Assembly: GCA_021779435.1 (NCBI GenBank)
Contig: JAJYAR010000023.1
Span: 1-14,627 of the forward strand
Reading direction: 5' to 3'
Length of the DNA: 14,627 bases
Source: a bacterium
GTDB lineage: Bacteria > Verrucomicrobiota > Verrucomicrobiae > JAJYAR01
The notes beneath the pieces are model-generated. The model saw only the letters and a list, made by a program, of their open reading frames with translations. It ran no database searches and had not been told where the DNA came from. A program made the translations under genes and the position numbers. How positions within the stretch are numbered: the stretch's first letter is position 1; each line of letters opens with the position of its first letter. This document shows, piece by piece, positions 1 through 5,875 of the stretch.

Positions 1-601
1 CGAAATCGGTGATGTTCTTGACGACGCCCTTGCGGATCTGGCCGGGCTGGATCGAGTCGAGGAGGTTGCGGCGCTTTTCCGAGCGCTGCTGCTCGATGAG
101 CTCGCGGCGGGAAAGGACGATGTTCTTCCGCTCGAGGTTGATCTTGAGAACCTTGAAGTCGTAGGTCTGGCCGACGTACTGATCGAGGTTCTTCGGGGGC
201 TGGATGTCGATGTGCGACGCCGGCATGAACGCGTCGACGCCGATCGAGATGATGAGGCCACCCTTGACCTTCGCCTTGACGCGGCCCGTGGCGACGGAGC
301 CCTCGGGAAACTTGGTGAGAATGTTATCCCAGTTCTTCTTCTGCTCGGCCTTGTCGAAGGAGAGAACGGGGGCGCCGCTCTTGTCCTCGAGTTTCTCAAC
401 CATCACTTCGATGGTGGAACCGATCTGAAGTTCGCCAATATCGATGAACTCGTTGGCGGGGATGACACCTTCCGATTTGCCGCCGATATCGACGACAACT
501 TCGTTCTGGCGGATTTCGGTGATAACGCCCGGGACAATCGCGCCTTCCTTCAACTTGTCGAAGGACGATTGAGCGAGCAGCTCTTGCATGACTGAACTCA
601 T
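1..601 (-). CDS. rpsA: 30S ribosomal protein S1, N-terminal part (runs off window)
   Basis: S1 is the multi-domain OB-fold protein of the small ribosomal subunit that binds mRNA leaders and helps initiation on weakly defined start sites. The first 200 codons are present and the gene continues past base 1. The translation starts MSSVMQELLAQ. A first S1 domain covers about residues 18-86 (EGAIVPGVITEIRQNEVVV, then GKSEGVIPANEF). A second covers about 100-168 (GSVATGRVKAKVKGG, GVDAFMPASH, ending NIVLSRRELIE). A third begins near 186 (GQIRKGVVKNITDF). The repeated domains and the VDIGGKSEG motif identify S1. I chose the ATG at 601; an in-frame ATG at 589 (residue 5) is an alternative. Neither has a clear Shine-Dalgarno sequence, which fits the known absence of one in E. 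coli rpsA. The missing C-terminal domains lie outside the window. Confidence 0.96.
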   Translation of the reverse strand, partial: MSSVMQELLAQSSFDKLKEGAIVPGVITEIRQNEVVVDIGGKSEGVIPANEFIDIGELQIGSTIEVMVEKLEDKSGAPVLSFDKAEQKKNWDNILTKFPEGSVATGRVKAKVKGGLIISIGVDAFMPASHIDIQPPKNLDQYVGQTYDFKVLKINLERKNIVLSRRELIEQQRSEKRRNLLDSIQPGQIRKGVVKNITDF

Positions 602-909
602 ATAACGAATACGCCGGCCGTGCGCCCGCTCCTGAGACGTCCAACCGACGGGTCGACCGCGCCGTGAAGCGCGACCGGATTGGTTGAGGTTTTACTGACG
701 TTGGAGGCTGGCGGGAGCATCGCGGCAGAACGCCAGCCTTACCGACTAACAACCGCGAACGGTCACGGTCTCCCGCCCCGGGAGCACCCGCAAGGCTAAT
801 TTCAGACTAGTTGCAGCCCCCGCGCCGAACGAGGTCGCCGCCGAACGCCCGAGGTCTCCGGCCAGCGAATCCCTGGATGGACGCAATCAGCTGAATATAA
901 ATACCTTGT
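602..909. other. Spacer between the lipoprotein gene and rpsA
   Basis: These 308 bases hold no convincing gene. They should contain the minus-strand promoter of rpsA, but I could not pick out good -35/-10 hexamers. Two palindromes are visible: a 9-bp stem with a 17-nt loop at 705-739 and a 6-bp stem (CTCCCG-CCC-CGGGAG) at 770-784. The part next to the lipoprotein stop (about 890-915) is unusually AT-rich (AATATAAATACC). It has no hairpin followed by T residues, so I see no intrinsic terminator for the lipoprotein gene. Confidence 0.6.
705..739. repeat. Long-loop inverted repeat (hairpin) upstream of rpsA
   Basis: AGGCTGGCG at 705-713 pairs perfectly with CGCCAGCCT at 731-739, enclosing 17 nt. 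No T-run follows on either strand, so it does not look like an intrinsic terminator. It resembles the short palindromic words scattered through the other spacers of this window and is probably a dispersed intergenic repeat. It lies about 105 bases upstream of the rpsA start, so it could also sit in the rpsA leader or promoter region. Confidence 0.55.
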
Positions 910-1413
910 CTATTTTGCGGCCGGTTGGACCGGTTTGGCTGTCGGCCTTGCATCCAGTGCCTGCTGGACATTCCGGAAGAACACCTCGTAGAGCGGGGTA
1001 TCGCGCATCGTGTTTTCCGTGGCCATCCCCATGCGGTTGCTGGAATCGCTCTCGATGATCTCGGTAAACCGGACGCTCGCATCGGTGCCAGTGCCATCCA
1101 GCGTCGCATGCAGCCGGACTTTCACACTGGTCTGGCGTGAGCTGCCGCTCAGGTCGCCAGCGCCGACTTCGCTCACGCCCTCGAACTGCCCCTGCGCGGG
1201 ACCTCCGCGGACATACCGGTATCCCATCTTGGCAGCGGCCTGTCGCACTGCGTCGTAGGTTTCGCGGCTCGGCGCACTGAACGTCTTCACCCTCGGCTGG
1301 TCACGGGCGGCGATCTTTTCGCGAACACTCGCGGACGCGTCCGAGAGCGACTCACAGCCGGCAAATGCAAAGGTGGCGGCGACCAGCAGGACAACGAGGC
1401 GCGTGGACTTCAT
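910..1413 (-). CDS. Hypothetical small lipoprotein
   Basis: I do not recognise the family. The 167-aa protein starts with a typical lipoprotein signal: charged n-region MKSTR, hydrophobic core LVVLLVAATFAF, then lipobox FAGC with the lipidated Cys at residue 19. It is therefore probably anchored in a membrane facing the periplasm. The mature part has a short helix-prone stretch (SDASASVREKIAARD), then an alternating pattern suggesting a compact alpha/beta domain (ETYDAVRQAAAKMGYRYV; TSVKVRLHATL; ASVRFTEIIES), and a Pro/Ala/Lys-rich tail. I chose the ATG at 1413 because it puts the signal peptide at the N-terminus and has a weak purine stretch (AGAG) upstream. ATG 1425 and a frame open to 1509 are alternatives. 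It follows agmatine deiminase by 152 bp, with the double palindrome in between, so it may have its own promoter. Confidence 0.75.
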   Translation of the reverse strand: MKSTRLVVLLVAATFAFAGCESLSDASASVREKIAARDQPRVKTFSAPSRETYDAVRQAAAKMGYRYVRGGPAQGQFEGVSEVGAGDLSGSSRQTSVKVRLHATLDGTGTDASVRFTEIIESDSSNRMGMATENTMRDTPLYEVFFRNVQQALDARPTAKPVQPAAK

Positions 1414-1501
1414 CGTCTCTGCCATGCCAAGCGTTGCCACACGGCGCAAGCCTTCGAATCCCCCCGCCGGCCCCGCCGCATCGATCCCAGGGCCGCTGCA
1501 A

Positions 1502-1524
1502 ATTGTCACCCATTAGGTGACAAT
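1502..1524. promoter_or_regulatory. Operator-like palindrome TTGTCACC-N5-GGTGACAA, copy 1
   Basis: TTGTCACC (1503-1510), CATTA spacer, GGTGACAA (1516-1523): a perfect 8+5+8 dyad that extends one more base pair at each side. The size and symmetry are those of a dimeric repressor site. It lies about 90 bases upstream of the lipoprotein start on the minus strand. A near-identical copy lies in opposite orientation at 1559-1579. Which protein binds it, if any, is unknown, and no DNA-binding regulator gene is adjacent. Confidence 0.6.
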
Positions 1525-1579
1525 GTATCCAAACGCTTCCTCGTGAGCACTGGATACGTTGTCACCTATTGGGTGACAA
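1503..1579. repeat. 77-bp element: 28-bp inverted arms, each an internal palindrome
   Basis: Arm 1 (1503-1530) and arm 2 (1552-1579) are inverted copies matching at 26 of 28 positions, separated by 21 nt. Each arm is the 21-bp palindrome plus a 7-nt tail (YGTATCC). That asymmetric tail is what proves the copies are inverted rather than merely similar operators. Inside each arm, TTGTCA and TATCCA are separated by 17 bp, which is promoter-like spacing, pointing inward from both sides; the -10 match is poor. The element could be a MITE-like repeat, a paired operator or a hairpin. Only AA flanks both ends as a possible target duplication, which is too short to count as evidence. Confidence 0.65.
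1559..1579. promoter_or_regulatory. Operator-like palindrome TTGTCACC-N5-GGTGACAA, copy 2
   Basis: TTGTCACC (1559-1566), TATTG spacer, GGTGACAA (1572-1579). Read on the minus strand, the spacer is CAATA, so it differs from copy 1 (CATTA) at one position in 21. The copy overlaps the last codons of agmatine deiminase and encodes its C-terminal FVTQ plus the first base of the TAG stop. Coding and palindrome are thus superimposed, which hints that the element extended or replaced the original gene end. Confidence 0.6.
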
Positions 1580-2675
1580 AACGAGCGTTGCCGGAGGCGG
1601 GCTGCTGCTGCGACAAACAGTGCAGCGTGCCCAAGCCCCAGATCAGATGATAGCAATCGACGGGCACGATTTCGCGTCCCGGAAAGCATGATCCGATGAT
1701 GGCGCATGCCTCCGCGTCGCGTTTTTCCTGGCGGAAGGTAGGAACCAGCACGGCTCCGTTGACTATCAGGAAATTGGCATAGCTCGCGGGCACGCGCTGC
1801 CGTTGGAACAAGACGGGGCCCGGCATCGGCAGCTCGACAATCCTGAACCTGCCGCCAGCCGGCGTGCGGAAACTCCGCACGCGCTCCAGATTTTCCTTCA
1901 GGATCGCATGGTTCGCGTCACGCGCATCCGACTCCACCGAGGCAAGCAGCGCGTCCTCCGCAAAGAACCGTGTCATGTCGTCGATGTGTCCATCGGTGTC
2001 GTCACCGGCAATGCCGTCGCCAACCCAGAGCACGGTCGAAACGCCCAGGTAGTCGCGAAGGTTCTTCTCGATCTCCGGCTTCGCCAGGCCCGGATTCCGA
2101 TTGGGATTCAGCAGGCACTGTTCGCTCGTCAGCAGCACTCCGCGGCCATTTACGTCGATGGAACCGCCTTCGAGGACCATGTCGGATTCGAACCGGCGAA
2201 GGCCCAGCGCCTGTGCGATCAGGACGGGGATGGCGTTGTCCTGGTCGAAGGCGGAGTACTTTCCGCCCCACGCGTTAAACGCCCAGTCGGTTAGCGCCAC
2301 TTCGCCCGTCGAGTCATTTCGGACGAAAATCGGGCCGTGGTCCCGACACCAGGCATCGTCTGTCGGGTGATCATGGAAAGCCACGCGCGACAGGTCGGCA
2401 CCGGCCTCGCCGCACAGGCGCTTTGCCGCCGCCTGCAGCCTGGACGCGGCGTTGATGCGAACGTTTTCAAACCGGCTTAGCGCTGCCACGAACTTCGCAA
2501 ACGCCATCGGGACTGGCCTGAACTGCCCCGGCCATGTCGCGCGACGATGAGGCCAGGAGAGCCAGACTGCTTCCTGGGGCTCCCATTCCGCGGGCATCCG
2601 AAACCCTTCCAAGGCGGGGATTCCCTGAGCCTTGGGAGCGATGATCGGCTTCTTCTTTGGATGTGCGTTGGCCAC
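1566..2675 (-). CDS. aguA: Agmatine deiminase
   Basis: It hydrolyses agmatine to N-carbamoylputrescine and ammonia, the first step of the agmatine-to-putrescine route, in the cytoplasm. The 369-aa protein has the usual family length and all the hallmarks of the guanidino-modifying fold: GFRMPAEWEPQEAVWLSWP at 24-42, WCRDHGPIFV at 109-118 (Asp112), LEGGSIDVNG at 168-177 (Glu169), GDDTDGHIDD at 224-233 (His230, Asp232), and the nucleophile Cys353 in LHCLSQQQP. The start is GTG at 2675, set by a good Shine-Dalgarno sequence (AAGGGAG) eight bases upstream. The N-terminus is Lys/Pro-rich and slightly longer than the core fold needs. The gene follows aguB by 66 bp. An 8-bp hairpin touches its ribosome-binding site, and its last codons lie in a palindromic repeat. 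Confidence 0.95.
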   Translation of the reverse strand: MANAHPKKKPIIAPKAQGIPALEGFRMPAEWEPQEAVWLSWPHRRATWPGQFRPVPMAFAKFVAALSRFENVRINAASRLQAAAKRLCGEAGADLSRVAFHDHPTDDAWCRDHGPIFVRNDSTGEVALTDWAFNAWGGKYSAFDQDNAIPVLIAQALGLRRFESDMVLEGGSIDVNGRGVLLTSEQCLLNPNRNPGLAKPEIEKNLRDYLGVSTVLWVGDGIAGDDTDGHIDDMTRFFAEDALLASVESDARDANHAILKENLERVRSFRTPAGGRFRIVELPMPGPVLFQRQRVPASYANFLIVNGAVLVPTFRQEKRDAEACAIIGSCFPGREIVPVDCYHLIWGLGTLHCLSQQQPASGNARFVTQ

Positions 2676-2686
2676 GTCGGTCTCCC

Positions 2687-2705
2687 TTCAGTTCCGCGAA
2701 CTGAA
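2687..2705. promoter_or_regulatory. Hairpin/palindrome touching the aguA ribosome-binding site
   Basis: TTCAGTTC (2687-2694), CGC, GAACTGAA (2698-2705): a perfect 8-bp stem with a 3-nt loop, between aguB and aguA. On the transcribed minus strand the 3' arm ends in the AA that begins the AAGGGAG Shine-Dalgarno sequence of aguA. In the mRNA it could modulate aguA translation or mark a processing site. As DNA it is also a plausible 19-bp operator. No T-run follows it, so it is not an intrinsic terminator. Confidence 0.5.
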
Positions 2706-2741
2706 AGATCGAATGCAAAACGAATCTCCTCAGGTGACTCG

Positions 2742-3614
2742 TTAATCGATAAACCGTTTGGTCAGATTAGCGTACGCATCGATCCGCCGGTCTCGAAGAA
2801 ACGGCCAATACCTCCGTGTCGCATCGATCCGGGCGGTCTCGATCGGGACCACGAGGACCTCCTCGCGATCGACGCTCGCCTTCGCAAGCACTTCGCCATT
2901 CGTCCCGGCAACGAAGCTCTGCCCCCAGAACTCGATGCCATCCCCACCTTCCGGCCGTTCATGCCCCACCCGGTTGATAGCCGCCACAAAGCAACCGTTG
3001 GCGATCCCGTGGCTGCGCTGGATCGTCTCCCACGCGTCATGCTGGACTGCGCCGACCTCGGCCTTCTCGCGCGGATGCCAGCCGATCGCCGTCGGATAGA
3101 AAATGATGTCGGCACCCTGCATCGCGGTCAGCCGCGCGCCTTCCGGATACCATTGATCCCAGCACACCAGCACGCCGATGTTCCCGTGCTTCGTTTTCCA
3201 GGCGCGGAAACCCGTGTCGCCGGGCGTGAAATAGTACTTCTCGTAGTACAATGGGTCGTCCGGGATGTGCATTTTCCGGTAGATTCCCAGGATTGACCCG
3301 TCGGCATCGATCACGACCGCGGTGTTGTGGTAGAGCCCGGCCGCACGTTTCTCGAACACCGACGTGACAACCACCACGCCATGTCGCTTCGCGAATTCAG
3401 CAAACGCCCGGGTGGTCGGCCCCGGAATCGGCTCCGCCAGGTCGAAGTAGGTGATATTCTCCGCCTGGCAAAAATACTGCGATCGGAAGAGCTCCTGGGT
3501 GCAGATGATCGTCGCGCCGCGAGCCACCGCCTCCTCAGCGAGAGCGAGGGCCTTCTTCAGGTTGGCGCCGGTATCAGGCGAGCACGCGTGCTGGAGGAGT
3601 CCGAGGGTGGGCAT
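2742..3614 (-). CDS. aguB: N-carbamoylputrescine amidase
   Basis: It converts N-carbamoylputrescine to putrescine, CO2 and ammonia, completing the route begun by the product of the next gene. It belongs to the carbon-nitrogen hydrolase (nitrilase) family, and the 290-aa length is normal. The catalytic triad is visible: Glu41 in CTQELF, Lys114 in YRKMHIPDDP, and Cys151 in LVCWDQWYPEGAR. The substrate-group signatures YYEKYYFTPGD, FYPTAIGWHP and a C-terminal RRYWPFLRDRRIDAY are typical of the AguB subgroup. The ATG at 3614 fits the family N-terminus (MPTLGLLQHAC). No Shine-Dalgarno sequence is evident, and the upstream bases consist of ATTGCGGA micro-repeats. It is probably the first gene of an aguB-aguA operon; I saw no clear promoter. 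Confidence 0.95.
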   Translation of the reverse strand: MPTLGLLQHACSPDTGANLKKALALAEEAVARGATIICTQELFRSQYFCQAENITYFDLAEPIPGPTTRAFAEFAKRHGVVVVTSVFEKRAAGLYHNTAVVIDADGSILGIYRKMHIPDDPLYYEKYYFTPGDTGFRAWKTKHGNIGVLVCWDQWYPEGARLTAMQGADIIFYPTAIGWHPREKAEVGAVQHDAWETIQRSHGIANGCFVAAINRVGHERPEGGDGIEFWGQSFVAGTNGEVLAKASVDREEVLVVPIETARIDATRRYWPFLRDRRIDAYANLTKRFID

Positions 3615-3650
3615 TGCGGAGTGAGGATTGCGGATTGCGGAATAATCGCA
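3615..3650. repeat. ATTGCGGA micro-repeat upstream of aguB
   Basis: The motif ATTGCGGA and its variant GAGTGAGG are repeated in tandem directly upstream of the aguB start codon. The same words recur at about 5748, 5865-5875 and 7597-7660. The array replaces any recognisable ribosome-binding site. It is probably a dispersed, slippage-prone intergenic sequence rather than a specific regulatory site. Confidence 0.6.
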
Positions 3651-3687
3651 ACCCGCATGGCGCCCTCTCGCGCTAATGCCGGCAGGC

Positions 3688-3838
3688 GGTTCGGTCGTGG
3701 CACGGGCGTCCCGCCCGTGTGCCTCGGTTCGGTCGTTGTAGCTGGGGTCCGCAGACCCCGGTGTCTAGGTTCGGTCGTGGCACGGGCGTCCCGCCCGTGA
3801 ATCCGGCATCCCCAATCCCCGGCCTCTGCGGAGGCCGG
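3688..3838. repeat. Palindromic repeat cluster with two identical 32-bp units
   Basis: Bases 3688-3719 and 3768-3799 are identical 32-bp direct repeats, each with the hairpin CACGGGCG-TCC-CGCCCGTG. A third partial unit starts at 3726 with the same 11 bases (GGTTCGGTCGT) but continues into a different hairpin, GGGGTC-CGCA-GACCCC (3744-3759). A further perfect stem, CCGGCCTC-TGCG-GAGGCCGG, lies at 3819-3838. The spacer thus looks assembled from modular hairpin cassettes. Any open frame across it encodes repetitive Gly/Val/Pro peptides and is not a gene. Confidence 0.85.
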
Positions 3839-3855
3839 CTACACCAAACCGCATC

Positions 3856-3890
3856 GACGAAAAAGGCGCGCCGTCGCCGGCGCGCCCAAA
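3856..3890 (-). terminator. Rho-independent terminator of hisG
   Basis: On the minus strand a perfect 9-bp stem, GGCGCGCCG-GCGA-CGGCGCGCC (plus-strand bases 3865-3886), is followed directly by TTTTT. It lies about 35 bases beyond the hisG stop codon. The very GC-rich stem and T-run are textbook. It also separates hisG transcription from the repeat cluster and aguB further downstream. Confidence 0.85.
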
Positions 3891-3921
3891 TCGAAAATCG
3901 AGAATCAAAAATCGAAAATCA
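3888..3921. repeat. AATCGAAAATC micro-repeat between hisG stop and terminator
   Basis: Degenerate copies of AATCGAAAATC fill the 30-odd bases between the hisG stop codon and its terminator stem. On the minus strand the array begins at the TGA stop itself and reads as repeated GATTTTC-like units. The composition is A/T-rich against a GC-rich background. Micro-repeat arrays at the exonuclease and Nudix stop codons start in the same way. Confidence 0.65.
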
Positions 3922-4803
3922 GTACACCACCTTGTTCAGCGGATACTCGACGATGCCTTCGGCACCGAGGGCTTTCAGCTGCGGGATGATCTCGCGGACG
4001 ACGTTCTCGTCGATGATCGTCTCGAGCGCGACCCAGCTTTCCAGGGACAGCGGCGAAACGGTGGGATTGCGCAGCGCGGGGATCGTCTTGATGATCGCGT
4101 CGAGGGATTTCTTCGGCGCATTCATCTTCAGACCGACCTTCGCGCCGGCTTCGAGGGCGCCCTTCAGCAGCAGCGCGATCGTCTCGATCTTCTTCCTCTT
4201 CGCCGGATTGGCCCAGCTGGCCTTGTTCGCGATGAGCTTGGTGTTGGTCTCGAGAAGGGTGTCCACGATCCGGAGCTTGTTCGCGCGGAGCGAACTTCCG
4301 GTCTCCGTGATGTCAACGATGGCGTCGACAAGATCCGGGACTTTCACCTCGGTGGCACCCCAGGAGAACTCAACGGTCACCTTCACGCCCTTCTGCTCGA
4401 AGTAGCGCTTCGTGGTGTTCACGAGTTCGGTCGCGATGCGCTTCCCGGCGAGATCGGCGGCCGACTTGATCGACGATGCCTCCGGAACGCACAGCACCCA
4501 ACGGGACTTCTGCGCGGAGACCTTGCTGTAGATCAGATCGCAGACATCGACGACGTCCGACTCGTTCTCCTGGATCCAATCCTGCCCGGTGAGGCCGCAG
4601 TCGAAGAACCCATGCTCCACGTAACGGCTTACTTCCTGCGCGCGGATGAAGCGGCCATCGAGTTCAGGATCGTCGATGGTGGGGCGGTAACTCCGCGAGC
4701 TGGTCGTGATCTTCCAGCCCGCTTTCGCGAACAGGTTCTTGGTGGATTCCTCGAGGCTGCCCTTTGGCAACCCGAGCATCAGGAGTGGTCTTGTTTCGGA
4801 CAC
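3919..4803 (-). CDS. hisG: ATP phosphoribosyltransferase, long form
   Basis: It catalyses the first step of histidine biosynthesis, joining PRPP and ATP to give phosphoribosyl-ATP, in the cytoplasm. At 294 aa it is the long form that carries its own C-terminal ACT-like domain for feedback inhibition by histidine; the short form needs HisZ. Visible landmarks are [12 protein letters not shown] at 10-21, [11 protein letters not shown] at 66-76, the PRPP-binding segment [16 protein letters not shown] at 160-175, and a HisG_C domain from about 217 to 292. The start is uncertain. I chose GTG 4803 ([11 protein letters not shown]) because it fits the family N-terminus; TTG 4839 and ATG 4779 are alternatives. 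An AAGGAGG at 4836-4830 is too far from 4803 to decide. No other his gene is nearby, so it is isolated here. It diverges from the response regulator gene. Confidence 0.94.
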   Translation of the reverse strand: MSETRPLLMLGLPKGSLEESTKNLFAKAGWKITTSSRSYRPTIDDPELDGRFIRAQEVSRYVEHGFFDCGLTGQDWIQENESDVVDVCDLIYSKVSAQKSRWVLCVPEASSIKSAADLAGKRIATELVNTTKRYFEQKGVKVTVEFSWGATEVKVPDLVDAIVDITETGSSLRANKLRIVDTLLETNTKLIANKASWANPAKRKKIETIALLLKGALEAGAKVGLKMNAPKKSLDAIIKTIPALRNPTVSPLSLESWVALETIIDENVVREIIPQLKALGAEGIVEYPLNKVVY

Positions 4804-4921
4804 AAGGTGAACGCCACACGTCCGCAAAGCCTCCTTCAAGCACTTTTATGAGCCGGATGTTCGGCAGTGGCTGCACAAACACGGGGCCACCCGTATTGAC
4901 AATAAGTGTCTGCAACCCCAA

Positions 4922-4939
4922 ACAAGCTGTGCAGCTTGT
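4922..4939. promoter_or_regulatory. Palindrome abutting the response-regulator start codon
   Basis: ACAAGCTG-TG-CAGCTTGT is an 8+2+8 perfect dyad whose last base immediately precedes the ATG at 4940. It occupies the place where a Shine-Dalgarno sequence would be, and none is present. It could be an operator for autoregulation by this OmpR-type protein or a small mRNA hairpin limiting its translation. It lies in the hisG/regulator divergent spacer. No experimental precedent is known to me. Confidence 0.5.
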
Positions 4940-5707
4940 ATGCCGATCACTTCACCCGCCCGAATCGAGGCAAAGCCGCTTATCGTAATCGTCGAGGACG
5001 AGGCAGAGCTCGCGTCGCTCATCGCCGTGCACCTCGAAAAGGCCGGCATGCACACGCAGGTCTGCAATCGTGGCGTGCACGCGCTCAAATTCCTCCAGCG
5101 GAATTTTGCGAATCTCGTTCTCCTCGACATCAATCTTCCGGATCAATCCGGCTTCTCCCTGCTTGAGGAGTTGAAGGCCGCTGACATTTCGGTGCCGATC
5201 ATCTTCCTCACGGGCAACGTCGAGGAAACGACGAAGGTCCGCGGGCTCGAGGTCGGCGGCGACGATTACATCACGAAGCCTTTCAGCTATGCCGAACTGA
5301 TCGCGCGGATCCGCGCGGTGCTGCGGCGCACCGAGGCAAAGGCCGACCTGAACGTAACGAAGAATGTCCGTCTTACCGACGAGCCGTTCGATTTTTGCGG
5401 CGCGCGCGTCACACCGGAGCGGCTCGAGATCAGCTTCCCGGACGGCGCCACCCAGAAGCTTGGTCGGAAGGAGCTGGGGATCCTCGCGTACCTGAATTCG
5501 CATCCCGGCCAGGTGATCACGCGCAAGGCGCTCATCCATTCCGTGTGGGGCATCCACGCCGACGTGCGCAGCCGCTCGCTCGACCAGTACATCGTCAAGG
5601 TACGCGATCTTTTCAGCGCGCACGGACTCAACCTCGACGCGTTCCGCACCGTTCACGGCATCGGTTACATCTTCGACCCCCGCGGCGTCTCGAACGAAGG
5701 ACGGTAG
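4940..5707 (+). CDS. OmpR/PhoB-family response regulator (orphan)
   Basis: A 255-aa two-component transcription factor. Receiver domain at about residues 14-130: acidic pair Glu19-Asp20 (IVIVEDEAE), phospho-acceptor Asp63 (LLDINLPDQSG), Thr91 (FLTGN) and Lys113 (DYITKPFSYAEL), all the required residues. After a linker of about 25 residues, a winged-helix DNA-binding domain spans about 150-247, with GRKELGILAYLNSHPGQVIT, a recognition helix near 209-222 (RSRSLDQYIVKVRDL) and the wing HGIGYIFDP. It should activate or repress promoters when phosphorylated. No histidine kinase gene is in the window, so its partner and targets are unknown. The ATG at 4940 gives a short N-terminal extension before the receiver; a palindrome lies directly before it and no Shine-Dalgarno sequence is visible. 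Confidence 0.93.
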   Translation: MPITSPARIEAKPLIVIVEDEAELASLIAVHLEKAGMHTQVCNRGVHALKFLQRNFANLVLLDINLPDQSGFSLLEELKAADISVPIIFLTGNVEETTKVRGLEVGGDDYITKPFSYAELIARIRAVLRRTEAKADLNVTKNVRLTDEPFDFCGARVTPERLEISFPDGATQKLGRKELGILAYLNSHPGQVITRKALIHSVWGIHADVRSRSLDQYIVKVRDLFSAHGLNLDAFRTVHGIGYIFDPRGVSNEGR

Positions 5708-5727
5708 CGCGCGGTTTCCCGCGCGCT
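5706..5727. repeat. Hairpin overlapping the response-regulator stop codon
   Basis: AGCGCGCGG-TTTC-CCGCGCGCT forms a perfect 9-bp stem that starts inside the TAG stop codon (5705-5707). It could stall transcription or protect the mRNA end. No T-run follows on the plus strand, so I do not call it an intrinsic terminator. It resembles the other GC-rich hairpin words in the spacers. Confidence 0.55.
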
Positions 5728-5875
5728 CACTGCGCACCGAGGATTATCGATTGCGGATCGTCAGAGCCGCGCTCCCGGCCGAACCCCAGCCCCGACCTGC
5801 ACGGGCGGACTCAGATCGATGACCCGGTCAGCAGAGCCGCGTTTGTTCCAGCTTCAGGCAGTCCGCATTCCGCAA

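Noticed and set aside
1450..1466. CCTTCGAATCCCCC as a tRNA T-arm, with a similar GATTCGAACC near 2188
   Set aside because: No acceptor, D-arm or anticodon arm can be drawn around either. The second lies inside the aguA coding sequence.
1526..1556. TATCC and GGATA at 1526-1530 and 1552-1556 as a HipB operator
   Set aside because: The HipB site needs TATCC-N8-GGATA. Here the gap is 21 bases, and no hip-like genes are adjacent.
3688..3799. Possible CRISPR array from the identical 32-bp repeats
   Set aside because: There are only two full copies, each self-complementary along most of its length. The intervening sequence contains another repeat fragment rather than a unique spacer, and no cas gene is present.
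3327..4405. Plus-strand open frames across the repeat cluster, encoding TGVPPV-type peptides
   Set aside because: The peptides come from the palindromic repeats, and the frames run antisense into aguB and hisG. Such products are a common misannotation artefact.
4896..4924. A perfect TTGACA at 4896-4901 as the promoter of the response regulator
   Set aside because: At the proper 17-bp spacing the -10 position reads CAAACA, which is not a credible hexamer.
5706..5727. The 9-bp hairpin as an intrinsic terminator of the response regulator
   Set aside because: The stem is followed by CACTGCGCACC on the plus strand, with no T-run, so it is reported only as a hairpin.
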